Shown one piece after another: positions 32,731-40,160 of a DNA stretch of 50,083 nt. The stretch is from an uncultured Phascolarctobacterium sp. (GTDB lineage: Bacteria; Bacillota; Negativicutes; Acidaminococcales; Acidaminococcaceae). The stretch lies in assembly GCF_900753045.1 (NCBI RefSeq), contig NZ_CAADXO010000002.1, positions 1 through 50,083 of the forward strand, written 5' to 3'. The notes under the pieces were generated by a model. It was not told the origin of the DNA and searched no databases. It worked only from the letters and a program-made list of their open reading frames with translations. Within the stretch, counting starts at the first letter, position 1; each line of letters begins with the position of its first letter. The position numbers and the translations under genes were made by a program.

Positions 32731-34211
32731 ACTCTGCTATACAGCTCGCGTGCTGCTTTACTGTCTTTATCAGCCTCACGCATCGGATAAAATACCGGGT
32801 CGTAGGCCAGCTTGCTCAGCAAAAGACTGCTGCCTGTTCGCTGCGGACGCTGCAGCATCTGCCAAACCTCTTCCATAATATCCACAAAGCCATGATAAGA
32901 CCACACCGAGCGGTCAAACAAATTATAAAGCACCGGAACATCTAGGGAAGCATAACGCGGATGACCGTTACAGATAACAAAATCACAGCTCTGCGCTGCC
33001 TCACGCAAAGCCTCCTCCGCAGGCTCCAATAAAATCTCCGCATCACAGCCATATTCTTTCTTGGCAAGCTCAATTCTGTCCTTAAATCTCTGCATCATCG
33101 CATCGTCCAAGCCTGTTTCCGCCTGGTAGGAAGGATTCATGATAATGCATATTTTGCTTATAGGCAAACCATAGTCCTGCTGATAAACGCGCAGCGCATC
33201 CGGCAAATACGCAATACCATGCGCAATCAGGCAAAATTTATACTTAGCAAATTCTGCACGCAGCTCCTGATAACGGGTGGCAACCCGTTCATATTCTGCC
33301 TGCAGCACGCGTTCAACAGCATCCTTACAGCCAAGCATTTTACCAATCTGCCTGTATAAATCACTGATACCATCAATTCCATGCCACTCCTGCATATCGG
33401 CAACATGCAGAAACGGCGTGCCAAAGCACTGCTCCATCGCTAGCGCCCATTTTTTTCTACGTACTATATTCAGTGCTGCCTGCGGAGCCTTTTTGATTGT
33501 CTGCAAATCAGCAGCAGGCAGATAAGCATTGACGGTAATCCCCATTTTCTGCAGCATCTCGCTCATGCCCTGCAGCTTATCCTCGCCATCATAGCCCCAG
33601 GCAAAGGTTTCGATATTTACGCTTTTAGGCTGTACGCTTTGAGGCTCCATCACCTGCTCCACAAGAGCATCCATCACCTCTACATAACCGCAGCCGGGAT
33701 AGACAGCACTGGAAGAAAACTTTTGCTTATGCTTTTGGCAGGCCTTTTCACGCAAAACCTTGCGACCGTTGCTTTTGTCCATATGCGAAAAAACCTGCGA
33801 CGTAATCGGCACAAGCTTTGCTTGGAACTGCGGCTGCAGGCTGCAGGCCAAGCCTTCTAAATCATCATTGATAATATCCGATACTACGGATGGCAAGAGA
33901 AAAATAATCTCCGGCTTTTGCTCGCGTTCCACCTTTTGCAGTAAAGCAGTCAGCTTTTTCTCACCGCCGAAAATCACATCATTATTACGCAAATCGGCAC
34001 ATTCCAGCTCATAAACCGGGCTTTGACGGCTGCGCGCATGATAGCGATAATGAAAGCCACAGCCACGTGGACTATACAAAACCACGGTAGCATTTTTGAT
34101 TTCGCTGATGCAGGCAAGATTTCCCGACACCTTGCCGTTAACGGCGTAGCGATGCAGATAGCTGGAAAGGTTCATGCCCAAAAGCATGTTATCCTGATAA
34201 TATTGGTTCAT
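32712..34211 (-). CDS. Nitrogenase component 1-like protein, second subunit
   Basis: This 499-residue member of the same superfamily is diverged. Cys34 (NLACISEIKNA) and Cys51 (YSPRGCGFHYRYH) correspond to the first two cluster cysteines. At the third position the protein reads LLPSVVSDIINDDLEG, with no cysteine although the I-x-D-D landmark is kept. NNDVIFGGEKKL and a central SVNIETFAWGYDGEDKL segment (a NifK/N-like inter-domain strand) support the family. It starts 37 bp after the binding-protein gene with GAGAGGAAAA upstream and no terminator between. It therefore appears to share the riboswitch-controlled transcript that begins at 38.4 kb. Confidence 0.83.
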   Translation of the reverse strand: MNQYYQDNMLLGMNLSSYLHRYAVNGKVSGNLACISEIKNATVVLYSPRGCGFHYRYHARSRQSPVYELECADLRNNDVIFGGEKKLTALLQKVEREQKPEIIFLLPSVVSDIINDDLEGLACSLQPQFQAKLVPITSQVFSHMDKSNGRKVLREKACQKHKQKFSSSAVYPGCGYVEVMDALVEQVMEPQSVQPKSVNIETFAWGYDGEDKLQGMSEMLQKMGITVNAYLPAADLQTIKKAPQAALNIVRRKKWALAMEQCFGTPFLHVADMQEWHGIDGISDLYRQIGKMLGCKDAVERVLQAEYERVATRYQELRAEFAKYKFCLIAHGIAYLPDALRVYQQDYGLPISKICIIMNPSYQAETGLDDAMMQRFKDRIELAKKEYGCDAEILLEPAEEALREAAQSCDFVICNGHPRYASLDVPVLYNLFDRSVWSYHGFVDIMEEVWQMLQRPQRTGSSLLLSKLAYDPVFYPMREADKDSKAARELYSRVWRQRK

Positions 34212-34248
34212 AGAGTTTTCCTCTCTTCATAATATATCATTACAATTT

Positions 34249-35784
34249 TTACTCATCATCTGTTACAAGTTCAATTTTATTGATGGCACCATAATTTTTT
34301 ATACGACTGTTGGTCGCAGCTATCGCCATATCGTTAAACAAAGGAACAACAGGCTGCTCTTCAACAGCAATTTCTTGTATTCTATTGAATATCTCCCGTC
34401 GTTTCTGCTCATCTGTAGTATGCTTGACCTCGTTCATCAAACTAACAATTTCATCATTTTCATACGCAACGCTATTATTCTTGTTTAACGCTCCGTCAGG
34501 CATTACAAAGGGATACAAGGCAGTATACGGATCTCCGTTTGCCAAACCCTTTTGCAGACGAACTATATTGCACTCTCCTTTCCGTATCATTTTTAATAAG
34601 GTTGCATACTCCAATACTCTTATTTTAACATCTAAGCCAATATCTTTCAGCCAATAAGCAATAATTTCTGCTTCACCTTTTTGCAAAGGCTCCGCACCGT
34701 TAATTCCGTAAACAATCTCTACACGCTTATCTCCCAGCACCTCATGTGCAAGTCGTTTTGCTTCTTGCAGATCATATTTTACTGTGAACTCTTTATATCC
34801 CGGACTACAATAATTCAGAATGTTAACAGTCGGTATTGCATAGCCCATATATAGAGCATTGACTAAATCCTGCCTGTCAATTGCCAAGCTCACAGCCTGC
34901 CTCATCCTGACATCATTAAAAGGAAATTTTTTACCGTTTAATGCCAGATAGCGTACCATGGTTGATTTATTTTTATAAACGACAAAATTGTTATCCTTTT
35001 TCAGTTCTTCCGCTAAAAAAGGTGGTATAGCATTCAAATCGGTAACGCCATCAATTTCGCCGGATTTTAACGCAGCATAACGTGTATCCGTATTAGGTAT
35101 TTTACGCACAATAAATGTTTTTATTTTGCCTTTTTCACCCCAATAATTATCATAACGCTCTATTTTAACATGACTGTTCAGTTTGTTTTCTATTATTCTA
35201 TATGGCCCGGTGCCTATTGCGAAGGTTTTAAAATTACCATCTTCCGCGAAGCATTCCGGAGCATAAATCGGACTGCCAAAATCTGTCATCTTATACAGTT
35301 CGTTAATATTCGCTTCTTTAAAGGTCAGTTTAACAGTATACTCATCTAATTTTTCATATTTCAACAGTGAGGGATAAAATGCATCTATATTCAAGCCATA
35401 AAAAGTTGAACGCTTAACACCTTTTTTCATTCGGTCAAAATTAGCAATCACCGAATCCGCATTAAATTTCGTTCCGTTATGAAACAGGACATTTTTACGC
35501 AGATGAAAAATCCAGATTTTTCCATTATCCTGCATCTCCCAGCTTTGAGCCAGACAGGGTGCAGGCTTGCTATCTTTATCCTTAGTAATCAAAGGCTCCC
35601 AAACGCCCAAGGAGCTGCTGCAATAATAGGCATCCTTGTTACCGGGAGCAAGCTGACGATAGCCAGCCAGAGTTACTGTATCATTATCTTTTTTTATAGT
35701 ATTTTCCTTAATATTTTCCTGCTTACCGCAACCGGTCGCAAAAACGAGTAATATGAGAGCAATAATACAATATAATTTTTTCAT
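34249..35784 (-). CDS. Opp/Nik-type solute-binding lipoprotein, module 1
   Basis: This 511-residue extracytoplasmic binding protein is of the SBP_bac_5 family. The lipobox VFATGC (Cys19) follows a hydrophobic signal, so in a diderm it would be a lipoprotein in the periplasm. Family landmarks are CLAQSWEMQDNGKIWIFHLRKNVLFHNGTKFNADSV, AIGTGPYRI and FNDVRMRQAVSLAIDR. Relatives bind peptides, nickel chelates, opine-metallophore complexes or haem. It is clearly paralogous to the proteins at 38534-40090 and 46177-47730 and has no permease of its own. It sits between a TonB-dependent receptor (67-bp gap with hairpin) and the nitrogenase-like genes. Confidence 0.9.
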   Translation of the reverse strand: MKKLYCIIALILLVFATGCGKQENIKENTIKKDNDTVTLAGYRQLAPGNKDAYYCSSSLGVWEPLITKDKDSKPAPCLAQSWEMQDNGKIWIFHLRKNVLFHNGTKFNADSVIANFDRMKKGVKRSTFYGLNIDAFYPSLLKYEKLDEYTVKLTFKEANINELYKMTDFGSPIYAPECFAEDGNFKTFAIGTGPYRIIENKLNSHVKIERYDNYWGEKGKIKTFIVRKIPNTDTRYAALKSGEIDGVTDLNAIPPFLAEELKKDNNFVVYKNKSTMVRYLALNGKKFPFNDVRMRQAVSLAIDRQDLVNALYMGYAIPTVNILNYCSPGYKEFTVKYDLQEAKRLAHEVLGDKRVEIVYGINGAEPLQKGEAEIIAYWLKDIGLDVKIRVLEYATLLKMIRKGECNIVRLQKGLANGDPYTALYPFVMPDGALNKNNSVAYENDEIVSLMNEVKHTTDEQKRREIFNRIQEIAVEEQPVVPLFNDMAIAATNSRIKNYGAINKIELVTDDE

Positions 35785-35814
35785 AACACTACCAAAAACA
35801 TGTAATTTGAAGAA

Positions 35815-35839
35815 AAGAGGGCAGTAAAACCGCCCTCTT
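35815..35839 (-). terminator. Intercistronic hairpin, receptor/binding protein, module 1
   Basis: AAGAGGGC / GCCCTCTT, followed on the minus strand by TTCTTC, lies in the 67-bp gap between receptor and binding-protein genes. The same hairpin is at the same place in modules 2 and 3. It is probably a leaky terminator or processing/stabilising stem. Confidence 0.7.
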
Positions 35840-35851
35840 AAACATCATCAA

Positions 35852-38044
35852 TTAAATATCAAATTGAGCGGACAGCATAAAGGTTCTGGGACTGGACAAA
35901 TGCAGTCCGGAACCATAAGCAATCCAATAATCTTTACCGGTCAGATTATAGCACATTGCACTCAATGTAACAGGCATTTTGTTAATTTGTGTCTTGTAAT
36001 TAACGCCTGCATCAAAAGTAGTATAAGAAGGAACTTCCCATTCAATCGCATTGCTTGCCGGGAAAATAGGAGTAGGACCAACATATACAGCTCTTGCCAA
36101 AAGTGACAAATCATTATTCGGTTTATATTGCAAGCCTGCAACAGCATTGAATCTGGGGATACCGCCTACTCTGTAACCGTCATAGGCGCCTTTATTAGTT
36201 CTTACTCTCTCTGTATCAAGATACATTAAACCGCCAAAAGCATTCCATTTATCTGCAATAGCTCCGTTGAAAGACAGCTCAATACCCTTGTACTCGTTTT
36301 CGCCATCATTGGTAACCCAATACCAATCAGGCTTTTTGTCGTCATATATGTTTAAAGTAGAGGACTCTCTGTTTTTGAATAGGGCCAAGGTAGCCAAGAA
36401 GTTCTTGTTGCTGTATTTAACACCGATTTCGTCCATTTTTGTTTTGGACGGATCTAAGATTTCATCTGCATTATAAACAGTGCTGCCGCTGACTCTGCTG
36501 CCGGCATCAAAGAATTCGGAATGGCTGGCATAAATTGATACTTCATCTGTAGGCTGGTAAATAAAACCGTAAGCAGGACAAACAGCGCTGGACTTAACAC
36601 TTGCTACCTTACCGGATTTAGTCGGATCCGGATAGGTTACAGCATTGGATTCATGCTTATGAACGCCCAACATCATCTGAGCCTTGCCTAATTTCATAGT
36701 ATCTAACAGAGAAACACCCCAGAAGGTTCTTGTACTGTTATGGAAATTACTGAAGGTAGGAATATTTACGCTCTCATTAGGATTAACGCCACCTGCTAAG
36801 GTACCGCCCAAGCCCTTAAAGTTAGTCAGACCATAACCGCCGACAACACCGGTCCAGGACTTAGACCAGGATTTGTCAACTGCCAAAACCACATCATGTT
36901 CAACCTCACCGGTTTTAAAAGTATTCTCAATACCGGTCTGCACATAATACTTATGGCCAGGAGTCCTTCTGGTAAAATATTTGCCTGCATAATTGCCTGC
37001 ATCATCAAGAATAGTCAAACGGCTGCCTTGACCGGTAATATTTTTACGCAAATTGCTTCTTGTCCAACCGCCGTTAAAGAAGGCCTTAGTGCCGTGACCG
37101 ATTGCCTGCTCATGGTTCAATACCATCAATGCGCCTTCGGAGGCTTTGGTCATGCCGGGGAAGCTGTAATTGTTTTTTGAATTCGGAGCTGAGGGAACAT
37201 GAGTCAAAAGACCTTTTTTTACATTATTGGCATCAAAGCTAAACCATCTCATACCATCATCAACTTCATAATATTGATAACCTACGAGCAAATTGGATTT
37301 ACTGTCAGCGTCCTGATGGTCAATGTTGGCAAAAATGCTGGAACCCTCTTTGCTTGCTTTATAATGACCGGGATTGCCATTTAATACCTCTGTATTTACT
37401 CTGACACCCCATTCTTTATTCTTACCGAATCTTTTACCGATATCCAGATATTCACCTAAGCCGCTTTCACCGGAAAATACTTGTTTATATCTGAATACAG
37501 GCTTATCAAGAGCTTTTTTTGTATCAATGTTTACTACCGCAGCAACACCGGTGCCTTCACCTGTGGGAAAGGAGCCGGAAATAGCTTTATTCGGTCCTTC
37601 GGTAACCTGAATGCTTTCAGCCATAAAAGTCGGAACTGTAAACTGTCCTAACATTCCCGGAACGCCGTTCAGATAGAAGAAGGAACCATTGATGGATTTA
37701 CCTCTTACAGAAAAATCACCATGCAACATGGTACCGGTCTGACGCACGGAAGGAATATTTACCAGAATATTATCCAAAGGCTGGTTCATACCGCCAAAGG
37801 TTTCCATAGCATCAGCTGTAATATTTGTTTGAGAAAAAGGTACATCCATTACATTTTTATTACCAATAATACCAACGTTACCGGTTCTGGCAACCATGCC
37901 ACCAGGCAATACATCTGCACTTCCCTCAACAATAACCTCATCAAGATTACCATGCATAGTTTCCGCACTTGCGCCCATCACAAAGCCTACGCTTGCTACT
38001 GCGCACAGCACGGACATTATCAATGCTTTTTTCTTTTTCATCAT
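35852..38044 (-). CDS. TonB-dependent outer-membrane receptor, module 1
   Basis: This is a 730-residue outer-membrane receptor. A signal peptide (MMKKKKAL...GASA) is followed by a TonB-box-like DEVIVEG, a plug domain (NIPSVRQTG..., GDFSVRGKSINGSFFYLNGVPG) and a 22-strand-type barrel ending in the C-terminal beta-signal (RTFMLSAQFDI). The plug resembles siderophore/metallophore receptors. The frame stays open to 38194, but that extension is leader RNA. ATG at 38044 has GAGGTG seven bases upstream, as in modules 2 and 3. It is controlled by a cobalamin riboswitch and heads the transcript leading to the nitrogenase-like genes. TonB-ExbBD are not in the window. Confidence 0.93.
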   Translation of the reverse strand: MMKKKKALIMSVLCAVASVGFVMGASAETMHGNLDEVIVEGSADVLPGGMVARTGNVGIIGNKNVMDVPFSQTNITADAMETFGGMNQPLDNILVNIPSVRQTGTMLHGDFSVRGKSINGSFFYLNGVPGMLGQFTVPTFMAESIQVTEGPNKAISGSFPTGEGTGVAAVVNIDTKKALDKPVFRYKQVFSGESGLGEYLDIGKRFGKNKEWGVRVNTEVLNGNPGHYKASKEGSSIFANIDHQDADSKSNLLVGYQYYEVDDGMRWFSFDANNVKKGLLTHVPSAPNSKNNYSFPGMTKASEGALMVLNHEQAIGHGTKAFFNGGWTRSNLRKNITGQGSRLTILDDAGNYAGKYFTRRTPGHKYYVQTGIENTFKTGEVEHDVVLAVDKSWSKSWTGVVGGYGLTNFKGLGGTLAGGVNPNESVNIPTFSNFHNSTRTFWGVSLLDTMKLGKAQMMLGVHKHESNAVTYPDPTKSGKVASVKSSAVCPAYGFIYQPTDEVSIYASHSEFFDAGSRVSGSTVYNADEILDPSKTKMDEIGVKYSNKNFLATLALFKNRESSTLNIYDDKKPDWYWVTNDGENEYKGIELSFNGAIADKWNAFGGLMYLDTERVRTNKGAYDGYRVGGIPRFNAVAGLQYKPNNDLSLLARAVYVGPTPIFPASNAIEWEVPSYTTFDAGVNYKTQINKMPVTLSAMCYNLTGKDYWIAYGSGLHLSSPRTFMLSAQFDI

Positions 38045-38157
38045 ACTCATACACCTCATCAAAAATTTATTTTCTAACCTTCGCTGCCGAGCTGTCCGAG
38101 TTTCGCGTGCAGCGTCGGTTAAAAGCCATGTGTTGCGGGATTCTCGTTTTCCGGCAA
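38045..38157 (-). other. Conserved leader segment between riboswitch terminator and receptor 1
   Basis: This stretch of about 115 nt is nearly identical to the equivalent stretch of module 2 (42312-42426). It contains a 20-codon open frame (38067-38129, starting MAFNRRCTRN and ending VRK) with no recognisable ribosome site. The same frame is kept in module 2 with one amino-acid change. Conservation may simply reflect recent duplication. Confidence 0.5.
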
Positions 38158-38191
38158 TAAAAACGCCCTTCTGCAAAATTACAGAAAGGCG
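38158..38191 (-). terminator. Riboswitch expression-platform terminator, module 1
   Basis: On the minus strand CGCCTTTCTG / CAGAAGGGCG is a 10-bp stem with one G-U pair, followed by TTTTTA. It lies directly downstream of the cobalamin aptamer and about 115 nt before the receptor start. This fits repression by transcription termination when cobalamin is bound. Confidence 0.85.
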
Positions 38192-38199
38192 CACTTATC

Positions 38200-38400
38200 C
38201 TCCTCTAGCAGCCTCCTGTCACTCGCAGTACAGTCCCGTTAGATTTTCAGACAATTTTTCTGTCTCAGTTTCCTCGCAAGCCTTGCCTTCCCGGTTTCCC
38301 AGTGACATTATTAAGGCTTGCTCCACTTTACAGTTACGTAAGAGCGCAGGCTTCGTACCTGCTTATTTATTAAGTCTTTCGACATCCGATAATTTGAACT
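38200..38400 (-). promoter_or_regulatory. Cobalamin riboswitch, module 1
   Basis: Read on the minus strand, the order of conserved elements is that of the cobalamin aptamer: AAGCAGGT-CGAAGCCTGC, AACTGTAAAGTGGAGCAAGC, TAATGTCACTGGG, AACCGGGAAGGC and a B12-box-like GAGACAGAAAAATTGTC (38250-38266). Several core positions differ from consensus, for example GTAAC where module 2 has GCAGC, and the B12 box is less exact than in module 2. Regulation should still be ligand-induced termination at the following hairpin. Confidence 0.9.
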
Positions 38401-38414
38401 TGTTAATTTCATTA

Positions 38415-38430
38415 TGTAACATATGCTACA
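38415..38430 (-). promoter_or_regulatory. Dyad at the transcription start, module 1
   Basis: TGTAACATATGCTACA, nearly palindromic, lies inside a longer TTATGTA...TACATAA symmetry. It begins about 8 bp past the -10 element, so it covers the transcription start. Module 2 has the perfect form at the corresponding place. It is a likely repressor operator; the factor is unknown. Confidence 0.65.
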
Positions 38431-38437
38431 TAACGAA

Positions 38438-38466
38438 ATTATAGTATAATTCAATATTTTTGTCAA
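38438..38466 (-). promoter_or_regulatory. Promoter of module 1 (receptor, binding protein, nitrogenase-like genes)
   Basis: On the minus strand TTGACA (38461-38466), 17 bp, TATAAT (38438-38443). Both hexamers are perfect. Confidence 0.9.
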
Positions 38467-38533
38467 TAATTCCTACTAATAATAAATTATTGCTGACAAA
38501 CTCCAAGTTTCTAATGAATCTTCTTGATATTTT

Positions 38534-40090
38534 TTAATCATATTTCTCTACAAGCTCTACCTTGCTCAAATCCACGCCATAGACTAAAGGCTTGTAGTTT
38601 TTCAGTCGTTTATTATAAGCAACAATATTCATATCATTAAAAAGCGGGATAATGGGCTGTTCATAACCAATAATAACTTGCACTCTGTCAAAAACACGCT
38701 GTCTTTCATCCTCGTCTGTTATATGCTTCACCTTGTTCATTAAAGTAATAATCTCAGTATTTTTATAATCAAAACGGTTGCTGACGTTCAACGCACCGTC
38801 AGGCATAACAAATGGATATAAAGCACTGAAGGGATCACCATTTGCCAAGCCTCTTTGAGTGCGCACAATATTGAAATCACCCTTGCGCAGCATTTTCGAC
38901 AAAGTAGCATATTCTATAGACTTAATCTTTACATCCAAGCCGATTTCCTGCAGCCAATAAGCAATAAGCTCCGCTTCCCCCTTTTGCAAAGGCTCACTGC
39001 CGTTGATACAATAAGTAATTTCGCATCTTTCATCGCCTAATACCTCATGCGCTAATCTTTTTGCTTCCTGCAAATCATAGTCTAGTGGCAAAGCCTTATA
39101 ACCGGGGCTGGTGTAATTTAAGATATTAACCGTCGGCTCAGCATAATCCAAGTACATATTATGCACCATATTTTTTCTGTCGATTGCAAGGCTTACAGCT
39201 CTGCGCATGCGGATATCATTAAAAGGGAACTTGGTACCGTTAAGTCCCAAATAACGAATCATTGTTGATTTATTTGTTCTAACCTCAAAGCGTGGATCTT
39301 TTTTTATTTCCTCAGCCAAAAACGGTGGTATCGCATTGATATCTATGACTCCGTCTATTTCTTCCGATTTCAGAGCAGCATAGCGTGTATCCGTATTGGG
39401 AATCGTCCGCACAACATACTTAGCTATTCTGCCCTTTTCTCCCCAATAATTATCATTGCGTTGAAGAACTACGTATTTATTTAAAGCATTCTCTGTAATC
39501 TTATATGGTCCTGTACCTATCGCAACGCTCTTAAAATTGCCATCTTCTGCAAAGCACTCAGGTGCATAAATAGGACTACCGAAATCAGTCATCTTATATA
39601 ATTCATTGACATTTGCTTCTTTAAAAAGCAGACGAATAGTATAATCATCCAGCTTTTCATATTTTATAAGAGTCGGATAATACGTTTCCATATTCAAGCC
39701 ATAAAATGAAGACCGCTTATAACCTTTTTTCATACGGTCGAAGTTGGCAATTACAGAATCTGCAGTAAATTTTGTGTCATTGTGAAAATACACATCCTGA
39801 CGCAGATGAAAAATCCATTCTTTGCCGCCATCACGCATCTCCCAGCTTTGCGCCAGACAAGGAGCCGGTCTGTTATCGGCATCTTTAGTAATCAACGGTT
39901 CCCATACTCCCAGAACACGGCTGCAGTACAATCCGTCTTTGTTGCCGGGAGCAAGATGCCTGTAAGCTGCCAGAACAACAACATTCTTCTCACTGCTTTT
40001 ATCTATATGCTTTTGCTCTTGCTTTTGATTCCCGCAACCTGTTAATAATATAACCAAAAGCAGAAATATAATGCTTAAAAATTTTTTCAT
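38534..40090 (-). CDS. Opp/Nik-type solute-binding lipoprotein, module 2
   Basis: This 518-residue paralog of the module 1 and 3 binding proteins has lipobox ILLTGC (Cys19). It shares their long conserved blocks, for example AAYRHLAPGNKDGLYCSRVLGVWEPLITKDADN near the start and FNDIRMRRAVSLAIDRKN later. Its C-terminus (KRLKNYKPLVYGVDLSKVELVEKYD) is close to module 3 and unlike module 1, so modules 2 and 3 are the nearer pair. No permease is encoded next to it. It presumably feeds the module 3 permease. No clear terminator separates it from the module 1 promoter. Confidence 0.9.
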   Translation of the reverse strand: MKKFLSIIFLLLVILLTGCGNQKQEQKHIDKSSEKNVVVLAAYRHLAPGNKDGLYCSRVLGVWEPLITKDADNRPAPCLAQSWEMRDGGKEWIFHLRQDVYFHNDTKFTADSVIANFDRMKKGYKRSSFYGLNMETYYPTLIKYEKLDDYTIRLLFKEANVNELYKMTDFGSPIYAPECFAEDGNFKSVAIGTGPYKITENALNKYVVLQRNDNYWGEKGRIAKYVVRTIPNTDTRYAALKSEEIDGVIDINAIPPFLAEEIKKDPRFEVRTNKSTMIRYLGLNGTKFPFNDIRMRRAVSLAIDRKNMVHNMYLDYAEPTVNILNYTSPGYKALPLDYDLQEAKRLAHEVLGDERCEITYCINGSEPLQKGEAELIAYWLQEIGLDVKIKSIEYATLSKMLRKGDFNIVRTQRGLANGDPFSALYPFVMPDGALNVSNRFDYKNTEIITLMNKVKHITDEDERQRVFDRVQVIIGYEQPIIPLFNDMNIVAYNKRLKNYKPLVYGVDLSKVELVEKYD

Positions 40091-40121
40091 AGCATGCTTA
40101 CCACCAATACAATCAGAAGAA

Positions 40122-40147
40122 AAGAGGGCAGCCTAAACCACCCTCTT
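40122..40147 (-). terminator. Intercistronic hairpin, receptor/binding protein, module 2
   Basis: AAGAGGG / CCCTCTT with TTTTCTTC after it on the minus strand, in the 70-bp gap between the receptor stop and the binding-protein start. Same position and sequence type as in modules 1 and 3. Confidence 0.65.
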
Positions 40148-40160
40148 AACAAATGAATTA

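Noticed and set aside
30675..34211. Nitrogen-fixation (nifDK/nifB) cluster
   Set aside because: No nifH, nifEN pair of standard length or other nif genes are present, one subunit lacks a cluster cysteine, and control is by cobalamin. Only family-level similarity is supported.
38045..38194. N-terminal extension of the module 1 receptor (open frame reaching 38194)
   Set aside because: The extension is leader RNA: it covers the conserved post-terminator segment and runs into the riboswitch terminator. The other two receptors start at the equivalent internal ATG with the same GAGGTG site, followed directly by the signal peptide.
38467..38533. Terminator after the module 2 binding-protein gene
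   Set aside because: Only AT-rich weak dyads (CAATAAT...ATTATTG, AAACT/AGTTT) without a proper T tract are seen, so no terminator was called; read-through toward module 1 is possible.
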